Below are positions 25,322-33,255 of a stretch of 64,000 bases of DNA, piece by piece. The DNA lies in contig NZ_JASZYK010000012.1 in NCBI RefSeq assembly GCF_030317035.1, positions 1 through 64,000 on the forward strand. Reading direction: 5' to 3'. This stretch comes from Variovorax sp. J22G73 (GTDB lineage: Bacteria > Pseudomonadota > Gammaproteobacteria > Burkholderiales > Burkholderiaceae_C). The notes beneath the pieces were generated by a model, which had not been told where the DNA came from, did not search any database, and saw nothing but the letters and a program-made list of their open reading frames with translations. How positions within the stretch are numbered: position 1 is the first letter of the stretch; every line of letters starts with the position of its first letter. The translations under genes and the position numbers were made by a program.

Positions 25322-25795
25322 ATGATCGATTGCCACTTCAAGATCGACGGCGTCAAGGGCGAAGCCGTGCACAAGGACCACAAGGACGAGATCGAGCTGC
25401 AGAGCTGGAGCTGGAACGTGCACAACGCCACTTGCACCGTCGGCGGCGGCTCCTCGGTGGGCAAGGGTTCGCCCGGCATGGTCACCCTGAGCAAGAAGTT
25501 CGACAGCTCTTCGCCCACGCTGGCCAAGGCCTGCGCCAACGGCAAGCATTTCGACAAGGCCACGCTGGTGATGGCCAAGTCGGGCGAAGGCCAGCAGACC
25601 TTCATGACGGTCACCTTCAAGGAAGTGCGCATCGCCGACTTCAACGTGAGCGCCGCACAGGGCGGCGAAGTGCACGAGAGCGTGGCCGTGTCGTACGGCG
25701 ACATCGAGATCGCCTACAAGCCGCAGAAGGCCGACGGCACGATGGGCGGCGACATCAAGTTCGGCTGGGACACGCGCACCACCGAAACGCGCTGA
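25322..25795 (+). CDS. hcp: T6SS inner-tube protein Hcp
   Basis: Hcp hexamers stack to form the expelled T6SS tube and may carry small effectors. The 157-residue protein has the Hcp beta-barrel pattern: IDCHFKIDGVKGEAVHKDHKDE (read as IDCHFKIDGVKGE and KDEIELQSWSWN), GSPGMVTLSKKFDSSSP and TFMTVTFKEVRIADFNVS. AGGAGAA precedes the ATG. It is followed by two cargo-like genes. A second, longer Hcp is encoded at 54590-55147. Confidence 0.95.
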   Translation: MIDCHFKIDGVKGEAVHKDHKDEIELQSWSWNVHNATCTVGGGSSVGKGSPGMVTLSKKFDSSSPTLAKACANGKHFDKATLVMAKSGEGQQTFMTVTFKEVRIADFNVSAAQGGEVHESVAVSYGDIEIAYKPQKADGTMGGDIKFGWDTRTTETR

Positions 25796-25808
25796 TCCGC
25801 GCGCGCGC

Positions 25809-25866
25809 TCCGCACCGCTGGCCGGACAAGGCCGGCGTCCGCACCGCCGGCCGGACAAGGCCGGCG
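25809..25866 (+). repeat. Tandem 29-bp repeat downstream of hcp
   Basis: Two adjacent 29-bp copies (25809-25837 and 25838-25866) of TCCGCACCGCyGGCCGGACA... differ at one base. Each contains a GGCC/GGCC hairpin around a GGACAA loop. They lie between hcp and the next gene, with no T-run, so an RNA-stability role is possible but unproven. Confidence 0.7.
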
Positions 25867-25965
25867 ATGCCCTTGCCCCGCGCGTGCGCTTGTCCGGCTG
25901 GCTGGCCGTCCCGGCCGGCCGGTTGGTTGGCTGGTGACGCGGCCGCTCTGGCCGACGAGGTTGAA

Positions 25966-27120
25966 ATGGCTACGACACCCCCCATCAAGACACGCCTGGA
26001 GTCGCCCGAACTGACGACCCGGCAAACGCCCGCCGTGCAGCAGCGCCTGAGCCTCTGCCTGGCATCGGACGCGCACAACATCCGGCCGCGTACCAGCGGC
26101 GACCACGTCAAGGCGATCCAGGACGCGATGGAGGCGATCCGCAAGCGCCTGCCCGGCGTCGGCCTGGAAGAAATCACCGATCCGGGCGGCACCTTCGGGC
26201 CGTCCACCGAGAAGGCGGTCGGCAAGTACAAGGCGCACTTCGGCATCGTGCGGCCCGGCCAGCCGCTGGACACCATCGTGGGCCGCGGCACCCTCACCCA
26301 GATGGACGAGCACCTGAAGTCGCCCGCGCCGCAGCCGGCACCCGCCGCGGTGAAGTTCGTGTGCGGACCCGATGTGACCGACCAGGTCGCCCTGACCTGG
26401 ATGAAGATCCAGAGCGACTTCCGCGCCATGAGCCGCGACCAGAAGGTCAAGGCCTGCAACACCATCCTGATCCCGGTGCAGATGCCGACCAACCCTTTCG
26501 AGGGTGGTGTTCCGCTCGACCTGGAAGCGCTCAAGCAGAAAGCCCAGATGTTCGCCGACATCAACGGCTGGGACACGCTGCCGCTGTTCCAGGGCGCGTC
26601 CGCCTGGCTGCGTTCGCCGCCCGTGTACGACCCGGCGCTGAAGGGGCCATGCGCCACGCCGTCGTCCGACACGCTGCCCGGCGCCGACCAGGCCAACCCC
26701 TTCGACCCACTGCACGAAAGCCCCGAGGTCTGCTCGAACACGGTACAGGTCGCGGGCAAGTGCTGGCTCAACGGCACGGTCAACTACGGCACCTTCGGTG
26801 TCATGGTGCGCTTGTGCAGCGACTTCGCCGGCAGCGACCTGCGGCTGCGCTTCAACCCCGTGGTGCGCGCCGTGTATTCGCTGAGCTGGGCCGTGATGCT
26901 GATCCGCGCCTACAAGCGCTTCGGCCACGACCCCGAGGCCGCCGCGCTGCCGGTGGCCTGGACCGAGGCCACCTTTCACGGCGGCCCGCGCGCCACGCCC
27001 TCGTCGGCCGCACCCAATCGCCCGAAGTGCGAGTGCTCTTGCACCTGCAGCGGCAACACCGTGCCCTGGGACTACGTCTGGGAGCCGGTGCACAACAGCC
27101 GCAAGGGCGCCGCGCACTGA
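25966..27120 (+). CDS. Putative Hcp-linked cargo with peptidoglycan-binding-like N-terminus
   Basis: A 384-residue protein with no recognised family over most of its length. Residues about 45-115 look like a peptidoglycan-binding domain (HVKAIQDAMEAIRKRLPG, GGTFGPSTEKAVGKYKAHFG, DTIVGRGTLTQMDEHL). The rest is Cys-rich, with VCGPDVTDQVALTWMKIQ, CWLNGTVNYGTFGVMVRLC and a terminal CECSCTCSG. No signal peptide is seen. The ATG at 25966 has GAGG upstream. Its position after hcp and before a metallopeptidase-like gene suggests a T6SS effector or accessory; this is inference. Confidence 0.6.
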   Translation: MATTPPIKTRLESPELTTRQTPAVQQRLSLCLASDAHNIRPRTSGDHVKAIQDAMEAIRKRLPGVGLEEITDPGGTFGPSTEKAVGKYKAHFGIVRPGQPLDTIVGRGTLTQMDEHLKSPAPQPAPAAVKFVCGPDVTDQVALTWMKIQSDFRAMSRDQKVKACNTILIPVQMPTNPFEGGVPLDLEALKQKAQMFADINGWDTLPLFQGASAWLRSPPVYDPALKGPCATPSSDTLPGADQANPFDPLHESPEVCSNTVQVAGKCWLNGTVNYGTFGVMVRLCSDFAGSDLRLRFNPVVRAVYSLSWAVMLIRAYKRFGHDPEAAALPVAWTEATFHGGPRATPSSAAPNRPKCECSCTCSGNTVPWDYVWEPVHNSRKGAAH

Positions 27121-27161
27121 GCGCCAACCACAGTTTCCGCAAGGACAAGGAGGATTCCGAC

Positions 27162-28022
27162 ATGGCCGATATTTCGCCTGCCGTCGCCACGCTGATGACG
27201 GTGCTGAAAGACGAGTTTCCGGGCGTCAAGCTCGACGCCGGCAACAACATCCAGCCGGGAACGCGGCACACCTCAGGCATTGCGCTGGACATCATGCTGA
27301 ATTACAAGAACCCGTCCGACGCCGCCATCGGGCGACGCATCATGGCCGGGCTGGTGAAGAACTTCGAGGCCATGCAGTGGTCGGCGTTCATCTTCACGGT
27401 GCGCAACCCGAGCTCCAGCGCGCCGGTGCACTTCTGGGTGCGCGGCGCCGACGGCACCGGCTACGGCGGGCACAAGCTCGAGGCCGGCAACTACACGGCC
27501 GACACCCGCCACGAAGACCACATCCACATCGACTGGGTGAACTTCAGCATGAAGAACACCGGCGCCACCTACGCCACCAACCCGTACAAGCAGCCACCAT
27601 CGGCGCAGCGAACGGGCTTCGACGCGGCACTGAAGATCTTCCTGAAAACGGCGAGCGACGAGGAGGTCGACGCCATCCTCGACACCATGTTCGCCAAGCT
27701 GCCGACAAGCACGCCGAAGTTGCCGACGCCCGATTGGGCGCGTGGCTGGTGGAAGGTTCAGCAGGAGGGCCAGACCTACTACTACCTGATCGACGCGAAG
27801 AGCGGTGCGGGCTGGACCTACGACCGCCCCGCGTCGCAGGCCACCTCCATGAGCAACAAGCAGAACAGCGGCGCCTGCACCTTCGGCGCCGGTGGCGCAA
27901 TGAAGATCAGCTGGACCCCGCTTACGTCGAACGTGAGCACCGTGGAAACCTTCAAGGGCCAGGGCAGCAGCCTGACCGGGAGCTCCAACCGCGGAGGCCC
28001 GCTGAGCGCCGAAAAGATCTGA
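27162..28022 (+). CDS. Putative LAS/M15-type peptidoglycan hydrolase effector
   Basis: A 286-residue protein whose N-terminal half has a LAS-metallopeptidase-like zinc pattern: His36 and Asp43 in RHTSGIALD and His120/His122 in HEDHIHIDW. Enzymes of this fold cut peptide crosslinks in peptidoglycan or related substrates. The C-terminal half (WWKVQQEGQTYYYLIDAKSG onward) looks like a separate beta-rich domain of unknown role. There is no signal peptide. A perfect AAGGAGG site precedes the ATG at 27162. Downstream of hcp, it is most simply read as a T6SS cell-wall effector, though no immunity gene is obvious next to it. Confidence 0.6.
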   Translation: MADISPAVATLMTVLKDEFPGVKLDAGNNIQPGTRHTSGIALDIMLNYKNPSDAAIGRRIMAGLVKNFEAMQWSAFIFTVRNPSSSAPVHFWVRGADGTGYGGHKLEAGNYTADTRHEDHIHIDWVNFSMKNTGATYATNPYKQPPSAQRTGFDAALKIFLKTASDEEVDAILDTMFAKLPTSTPKLPTPDWARGWWKVQQEGQTYYYLIDAKSGAGWTYDRPASQATSMSNKQNSGACTFGAGGAMKISWTPLTSNVSTVETFKGQGSSLTGSSNRGGPLSAEKI

Positions 28023-28109
28023 CCCGCGGGGGCTGCCAGAGCCGCAAGGGCCGCAAGAGCCGCGCGGGCTGAGAGCGCCGCGCCGGCTGCGCGCCGCGGC
28101 GGCGCCGTT

Positions 28110-28985
28110 TCAACGCGGGCCGGGCTCCGCGGGCACGGTCTTCTCGCCTTCGTCCTCGCCGGGCCGCCTGTGGTCGCCAACGCTTGCGGCCTCGTCCGGC
28201 GACGGCTCGTTCTCCATCATTGGCATCAACCGCGTCGCGTCCGCGTCCTCGTCGATCACCCACAGCGTGAGCGCCGTGTAGTTGTCGTAGCCGGGCTTGG
28301 CGTTGGCCTTGACCTGCGCGTCGAGCAGCGCGGTCCACTGGCTGGGGGTGCGCGAGGCGTGAAGCGTGTCGACCAGGCGCTCGTCGCCCAGCGGCTCCCA
28401 CACGCCGTCGCTGCACAGCAGCAGCACGTCGCCGGGCAGCAGGCGCATGCGGTCGGACACCGCGATGTCGGGCGCCTCGTCGACCGAGCCGAGCGCCGAC
28501 AGCAGCATGTTGCGCTGCGGGTGCAGGCGCGCGCCCTCTTCGTCGAGCATGCCGCCGGCCACCATCTGCTGCACCAGGCTGTGGTCGGTGGTGCGCGCCA
28601 CGATGGCGCCGCCGCGAAACAGGTAGGCCCGGCTGTCGCCGCTGTGCACCCAGGCCAGCGCCTGGCTCTCCAGGTCGATGGCCGCGAACACGATGGTCGA
28701 GCGCATGCCCGCCAGCGTGCCGCCTTCGGCCTGGCGCGTCACCACGTCGAGGTTGGCCTGCGCCACCAGGCCGCGCAGCGTGGGCTCGTCCAGCCCCGGC
28801 GCCGCGGCAAAGCCCGCCAGCACGCTGGCGCGCGCGGTGGCCGCCGCCACGTCGCCGCCGCCATGGCCGCCGGCGCCGTCGGCCACCAGGCAGGCGACGT
28901 AGCGCTCGTCGTGCCAGTGGCCGTGCACGTCTTCGTTGTAGGTGCGGCCACCCTGTCGGGAGAGCGTGACGATTTCGATTTCCAA
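28110..28985 (-). CDS. pppA: PP2C-type serine/threonine phosphatase (PppA/Stp)
   Basis: A 291-residue PP2C phosphatase expected to oppose PpkA and switch off T6SS assembly by dephosphorylating Fha. Metal-binding motifs are present: GRTYNEDVHG, VADGAGGHGGGD, HSGDSRAYLF, SDGVWE and DNYTAL. The start is a TTG (28983-28985) with GAGG 8 bases upstream and only 14 bp after the fha stop. The last 40 residues are acidic and variable. It is the final gene of the minus-strand array and converges with the metallopeptidase-like gene. Confidence 0.92.
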   Translation of the reverse strand: MEIEIVTLSRQGGRTYNEDVHGHWHDERYVACLVADGAGGHGGGDVAAATARASVLAGFAAAPGLDEPTLRGLVAQANLDVVTRQAEGGTLAGMRSTIVFAAIDLESQALAWVHSGDSRAYLFRGGAIVARTTDHSLVQQMVAGGMLDEEGARLHPQRNMLLSALGSVDEAPDIAVSDRMRLLPGDVLLLCSDGVWEPLGDERLVDTLHASRTPSQWTALLDAQVKANAKPGYDNYTALTLWVIDEDADATRLMPMMENEPSPDEAASVGDHRRPGEDEGEKTVPAEPGPR

Positions 28986-28999
28986 GCGGGTGCCTCGCT

Positions 29000-30778
29000 T
29001 CAGCTGGGGGGGTTGGCGTCGCCGTGGTTCTTCAGGCGCGCCATCTGCTCTTCATAGGCCTGCAGGAAGGCCTTGCCGAAGAGCGTGTGAAAGTCGTCCT
29101 CGGCCTCGCTCGCGATGCCGCCGTACAGCGACACGAACTGGTCCCAGAGCTTGGCCTTGCGGTTGGCGCTGAAAAGCGCGTCCAGCGCCGTCTTGGCGCT
29201 GATCTTCTTTTCCAGCTCCGCCGGCTCGAAGCGCGCGATGACATGGGCCAGCGCCGCGCGCAGCCCCACCATCACGCCGAACTGGTGGGCGCGCAGGTCG
29301 TCGAAGGCGTCGCGCATCGCGGCCTCCGGCGGCATGAAGCCACGCACGCCCGGGCCCAGCAGGTGCGCGAGCGCCACCTCGACCGTGGGCGAGAACTTCA
29401 ACGGGTTGTTGGCCTGCGCCGCAATCATCGTGACCTCGGCGCGCACCTCGCGCTTGAACTCCTGGCGCGTGAGCAGCAGCTGCAGCGTGCCTTCGGTGGC
29501 GCTGCGCAGCATGGAGCCGACACGCTCCATGAGCCCCGGCGTGAGCATCGTGGGAGGCTGGTGCGTGCTGGCCAGGCCGCGCAGGAAGGCGGCGAGCAGC
29601 TCGTCGTCGCTGGCGGTGCGCTCGGCGGCCGGCGCCACGGCGCGCGGGGCCGGCGACGCGACGTACACGGGCGGTGGTGGCGGGGGCGGCGGTGACGCAG
29701 GCAACGGCTCGAAGGCCTTGCCCGAACTGTCGGGGCCGACGATGCGGATCGGCTGGCCCGTCATGTCGTCGAACTGCGCAAGGGACTGGACCGGTGGAGC
29801 GGGTGGAGCCGAAGGAGCAGGCCCCGACGGCACCACCGCCTTCGGCGGATTGAAGCCGAACTGGTCGATGGGCAGGTGGTCGCCGCGCGGGCTCGGCGTG
29901 GCGGGCGCGGCGCGCTGCAGGGCGGCGAGCGGATCGGCGTCGGACGCGGTGTTGGGCTGCAGCAGCGGATCGGCCAGCGGCGACAGCGCGAGTGGATCGC
30001 CACCGATGCCGCCGCCCGCGCCCATGCCGCCGAACAGGTCGTCGATGCCGGCGGCTTTGCCGTGCGCGGGCGGTGCGCCGAGGTCAGAGAAATCGGAGAA
30101 GGCGGAGAAGGCATCGGGCGCGCCGACGCCGCTACCAGCGCCACTGCCGGGGCCGAGCAGGTTCGCGAACGGATCGACCTTGTCGGCCTGCGCATTGCGC
30201 GAGCCGCTGGCCATCGGGTCGGGGAACAGCAGCGAATCGGCCGGCGCGGCGGATGGCCGGGGCGCGGGTGCCGCGGCGGGTGCCGGTGGCGGCGAGAGCC
30301 CCGCGAGCAGGTCCGCGAAGGGGTCGTCGCTCGAAGGCGTGCCGGCCTGTGCACTCATCGGCGCATTCATCGGCGCATTCATCGGCGCATTCATCGGCGC
30401 GCCGAGCATCGTGTCCGGAATGATGGGCGCGCCCGCCGGCGCCCCACGCGCAACCATCGCGGGCGCCGCCTGGACGCGAACCGTGAGCTCGAAACTGCCG
30501 ATCACCAGCCGCGCGCCGTCGGCCAGCGCGGCCTCCTTGCCCGAGCCCAGCGACACGCCGTTGCATTGCATCGGGTTGCTGCCGCGGTCGATCACGAAGT
30601 AGCGGCCGTCGCGGCACAGCACCTGCGCGTGCACGCGCGAGACGGTGCGGTCGGGGTCGTCGAGCACCAGGGTGTTGGTGTCGGCGCGGCCGATGGTGCC
30701 GCCGTCGGGCCCGAAGTCCGCGGCAATGGACTGCCCCGCCGGAGCGCCTTGCCGGGTGATGACAGCGATATGGATCAT
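29000..30778 (-). CDS. fha: T6SS FHA-domain protein (Fha/TagH)
   Basis: A 592-residue protein with an N-terminal forkhead-associated domain (about 25-95; GTIGRADTNTLVLDDPDRTVSRVHAQV as GTIGRADTN and SRVHAQVL, then IDRGSNPMQCNGVSLG). A long Pro/Ala-rich linker follows (about 120-390). The C-terminal T6SS Fha domain has LLAAFLRGLAS, PLKFSPTVEVALAHLLGPGVRGFMPP and LYGGIASEAEDDFHTLFGKAF. FHA domains bind phosphothreonine and relay PpkA signalling to the membrane complex. A four-copy 12-bp repeat lies in the linker. Confidence 0.93.
   Translation of the reverse strand: MIHIAVITRQGAPAGQSIAADFGPDGGTIGRADTNTLVLDDPDRTVSRVHAQVLCRDGRYFVIDRGSNPMQCNGVSLGSGKEAALADGARLVIGSFELTVRVQAAPAMVARGAPAGAPIIPDTMLGAPMNAPMNAPMNAPMSAQAGTPSSDDPFADLLAGLSPPPAPAAAPAPRPSAAPADSLLFPDPMASGSRNAQADKVDPFANLLGPGSGAGSGVGAPDAFSAFSDFSDLGAPPAHGKAAGIDDLFGGMGAGGGIGGDPLALSPLADPLLQPNTASDADPLAALQRAAPATPSPRGDHLPIDQFGFNPPKAVVPSGPAPSAPPAPPVQSLAQFDDMTGQPIRIVGPDSSGKAFEPLPASPPPPPPPPVYVASPAPRAVAPAAERTASDDELLAAFLRGLASTHQPPTMLTPGLMERVGSMLRSATEGTLQLLLTRQEFKREVRAEVTMIAAQANNPLKFSPTVEVALAHLLGPGVRGFMPPEAAMRDAFDDLRAHQFGVMVGLRAALAHVIARFEPAELEKKISAKTALDALFSANRKAKLWDQFVSLYGGIASEAEDDFHTLFGKAFLQAYEEQMARLKNHGDANPPS
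30355..30402 (-). repeat. 12-bp tandem repeat inside fha
   Basis: About four tandem copies of TCATCGGCGCAT (30355-30402), the last one diverged, encode repeated Asn-Ala-Pro-Met units in the linker of the FHA protein. Repeats of this size in a flexible linker are prone to in-frame length change. Confidence 0.85.
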
Positions 30779-30867
30779 GAATGGGCCCCCGAAGGCTCCG
30801 TGGCTGAATGCGCCCGAACGAGCTCGCAAGGAGTATTCATTCCGAGGTGCATGTTGGCAATCTCGCC

Positions 30868-31035
30868 TTAAGAGGTATGCCATTGCAGCCAGGCTGCGAC
30901 GGCGGTGAAGATGAGGGCGATGAGGAGCCAGGTGCGCACCGCCGGGTCTCTCGCGCCACGCCCGCGCACGTACCGCCCGCCCGCAGCCGCGAGAAAGGCC
31001 AGCGCGAGCGCGGCAAGAACGTACTTCGCGGACAT
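30868..31035 (-). CDS. Small two-helix membrane protein, 55 residues
   Basis: A short ORF, MSAKYVLAALALAFLAAAGG at the start, with one hydrophobic helix at 5-20 and a second at 35-50 (TWLLIALIFTAVAAWLQW) around a basic loop GRYVRGRGARDP. It starts 13 bp after the TIGR02270 gene in the same direction. The hydrophobicity pattern and tight spacing support a real gene. No family is recognised; its place within the array suggests an accessory T6SS membrane component. Confidence 0.6.
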   Translation of the reverse strand: MSAKYVLAALALAFLAAAGGRYVRGRGARDPAVRTWLLIALIFTAVAAWLQWHTS

Positions 31036-31048
31036 CGGTGGGCCTGCT

Positions 31049-32338
31049 TCATTCCTCGGGCATCTGCGCCAGCCAGCGCTCCTGGCGCCATGCGGGCGCG
31101 CCTGTAGGAAAGAGCTGCGTGCCCGGCCGCAGCAGGCACAGGTACGCCGCCGCCGCCGCGCGTTGGCGTTGGCAGCCCAGGCGCAGCACCCGCAGGCAGT
31201 GCGGCCAGGAAGGCGGCTGTCCCATGAAGCAGCGCTCGCCGGCAGCGGGGTAGCGCGAGGCGTTGGCCTCCCACCAGTGCAGCAGCCGTTCGGGGTCGGG
31301 CCATGGCAGGCCTTCGTCTTCGTCCATGGCGACGTCCGCGGCCTCGGGGTCGTCCGCGTCGGCCGCGAGCATCTGCTGCGATGGCTTGCGTTCCAGGTCG
31401 TTCCACGCCAGGTCGACCCCGGTGAGGGTCGTGAAGGCCTCGCCCGCCAGCCGCGCGAGCGCGGGCTCCGCCATCTGCTCGACGAGCCACGGCACGGCCT
31501 GCACGTCGCCGACGGCGCCCACCGCGCGGATCGCGTCACGCAAGCCGTCCGGCTGCGCGACCAGCGTGCGCAACAGCGGCGCGGCGCGCGCGGCATCTGC
31601 AAGTTGCAACAGCAGTTCCAGTGCCTGCGTTCGAAAGAGCCCGCCAGGCACGCGCACCACCTCCAGCAGCGCAGGCACGGGTTTCTGGCGCTCCCCCAGC
31701 AGCACCGCCGACCGCGCGGCCCAGAAGCGGCACGCCGCGTCTTCGTCCCCGAGCGCGGCGATGCAGCGCGCCACCAGGTCCTGCCGGCCGCAGTCGCCTG
31801 CGGCCTGCAAGGCTTGCGCGCGCAACAGCGCACTGGCGTCGGACATCGCTTCGGCGAGCATGCCGCCAGGATCGACGCGATGGAAGTCGCAGGCGGCAAT
31901 GCCGATGGCACGGCGCAGCGGCTGGGGCGACACCAGCAGTTCACCGACGATGCCGCGCAGCGACTGGGCAGAGGCCCAGCCGACCGCCAACGCCGACGCT
32001 TCGCGCACGTCGGCGACGGTCTCGGCCAGCGCCAGCATGTGCGCGATGCGCCGGTCGTCGCGATTGTCCAGCGCCAATGCGAACGAGGCGAACACTTCGC
32101 CGGGCCCCAGGTTGGCAAGCGCCTCGTCGGTGGCCCGGCTACCGGCTTCGCCCGCCACGCCGAGGCCGTCGAGGTGTGCCGCCAGCCGGTCGTCGAGCCT
32201 GCGCAGATGGTGCAGCCTCACGTGCCCCGCGCGCACGAGGAAGAAGCGCTGGGTGCAGAGCAGGGCCGCTTCCTCGGCGTGGCGTGCCACGACGGTCGGG
32301 TTGGACGCGGAAACGAACGTGCCGGCCACGGTGTTCAT
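31049..32338 (-). CDS. TIGR02270-family protein (HEAT-like, T6SS-associated)
   Basis: A 429-residue soluble protein of the TIGR02270 family, found next to VgrG/DUF2169 genes. The body is a run of helical HEAT-like repeats (ALAVGWASAQSLRGIVGELL, LRAQALQAAGDCGRQDLVARC as LQAAGDCGRQDLV, AIRAVGAVGDVQAVPWLVEQM) and the end has PPSWPHCLRVLRLG. Function is unknown; such proteins may act as chaperones or immunity factors for the adjacent toxin. The ATG at 32338 gives MNTVAGTFV. It lies 16 bp after the beta-propeller gene. Confidence 0.82.
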   Translation of the reverse strand: MNTVAGTFVSASNPTVVARHAEEAALLCTQRFFLVRAGHVRLHHLRRLDDRLAAHLDGLGVAGEAGSRATDEALANLGPGEVFASFALALDNRDDRRIAHMLALAETVADVREASALAVGWASAQSLRGIVGELLVSPQPLRRAIGIAACDFHRVDPGGMLAEAMSDASALLRAQALQAAGDCGRQDLVARCIAALGDEDAACRFWAARSAVLLGERQKPVPALLEVVRVPGGLFRTQALELLLQLADAARAAPLLRTLVAQPDGLRDAIRAVGAVGDVQAVPWLVEQMAEPALARLAGEAFTTLTGVDLAWNDLERKPSQQMLAADADDPEAADVAMDEDEGLPWPDPERLLHWWEANASRYPAAGERCFMGQPPSWPHCLRVLRLGCQRQRAAAAAYLCLLRPGTQLFPTGAPAWRQERWLAQMPEE

Positions 32339-32354
32339 GAGGTCCCCGCGCAGC

Positions 32355-33236
32355 TCAGTCGAAGGTGCGCCATGCGGCACCGTCGAACGACGCCACGTGC
32401 GCGCGCCCCACCGACCAAAGCACGCCTTCGGCGACGGACAGGCTGTAGCAGGTCGCCGGACCGGTGCCACCGAAATCGACGGGCACCAGCACGTCCCGGT
32501 CCAGCGTGTAGAGCGCCGACATGGTCGCCACGTAGAGTCGGTCCTGGAACCAGCACAGGTCCCACAGGTCGGTGGAAACTTCGTCCTGCCATGGCACCAG
32601 GGACCATGCGTCGTGGCGACCGCGCAGCATCACGCCGCCCTGCCCCGCCGCATAGACGACGCCGTCGCCCGCGCAGCACACCGCAGTGAGGATCACGTTG
32701 GTGGGGCTGGCGCGCTGCACCCACGCCGCGGCGTCGTACTGCCAGACCTCGCCGCCCCATCCCACGGCATAGATCTCGTCCCTGGCGAAGCCGTCGATGG
32801 CCTCGAAGCCGTACTTCTCGGTGTCGCCGGCGCGCGGGGCGCTGCGGTCTACCCATTGGCCGTCGAGCCGCTGAAACACCTGCCGCTTCATGCCGCAGGC
32901 GTACACGCGCCCGCCGATGTCGCGCGCGTTGCGGATCATCACGGGCGGCGGCACGATCGCCTCCTCGCTCGAGTTGCCGCCCGCGTAGGTCACCACATCT
33001 CCATCCTCGCCGATGAGCACCACGCACTCCTCGGGGCCGCGCGCGATGGCGATGGCGCTCGCGTCCCAGTCGGCGTCGACGGCGTCGCTCCACAGCCCCT
33101 GGTCGACCGCGACCAGGCTGGTGTGCGCAATTTCCTGCGCCACCAGCGAATGGCTCTTGCTGATGACGTAGACCAGGTCGTGAAAGCGCGCGGCGCCGCG
33201 CACGAATTCGCGCGCATCGGAAGCTCGGGTGGCCAT
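32355..33236 (-). CDS. Predicted beta-propeller protein next to the toxin gene
   Basis: A 293-residue protein without a recognised family. It is built from repeated strands such as DIGGRVYACGMKRQVFQRLDG, DEIYAVGWGGEVWQYDAA, GVVYAAGQGGVMLRG and DRLYVATMSALYTLD, each an YAxGxxGxVx-type blade, indicating a propeller of about five to six blades. No signal peptide. It lies 19 bp downstream of the DUF4150-nuclease gene, the usual place for an immunity gene, so it is a candidate immunity protein; this is inferred from position only. Confidence 0.6.
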   Translation of the reverse strand: MATRASDAREFVRGAARFHDLVYVISKSHSLVAQEIAHTSLVAVDQGLWSDAVDADWDASAIAIARGPEECVVLIGEDGDVVTYAGGNSSEEAIVPPPVMIRNARDIGGRVYACGMKRQVFQRLDGQWVDRSAPRAGDTEKYGFEAIDGFARDEIYAVGWGGEVWQYDAAAWVQRASPTNVILTAVCCAGDGVVYAAGQGGVMLRGRHDAWSLVPWQDEVSTDLWDLCWFQDRLYVATMSALYTLDRDVLVPVDFGGTGPATCYSLSVAEGVLWSVGRAHVASFDGAAWRTFD

Positions 33237-33255
33237 ACAAAATTCCTTTCCGTTG

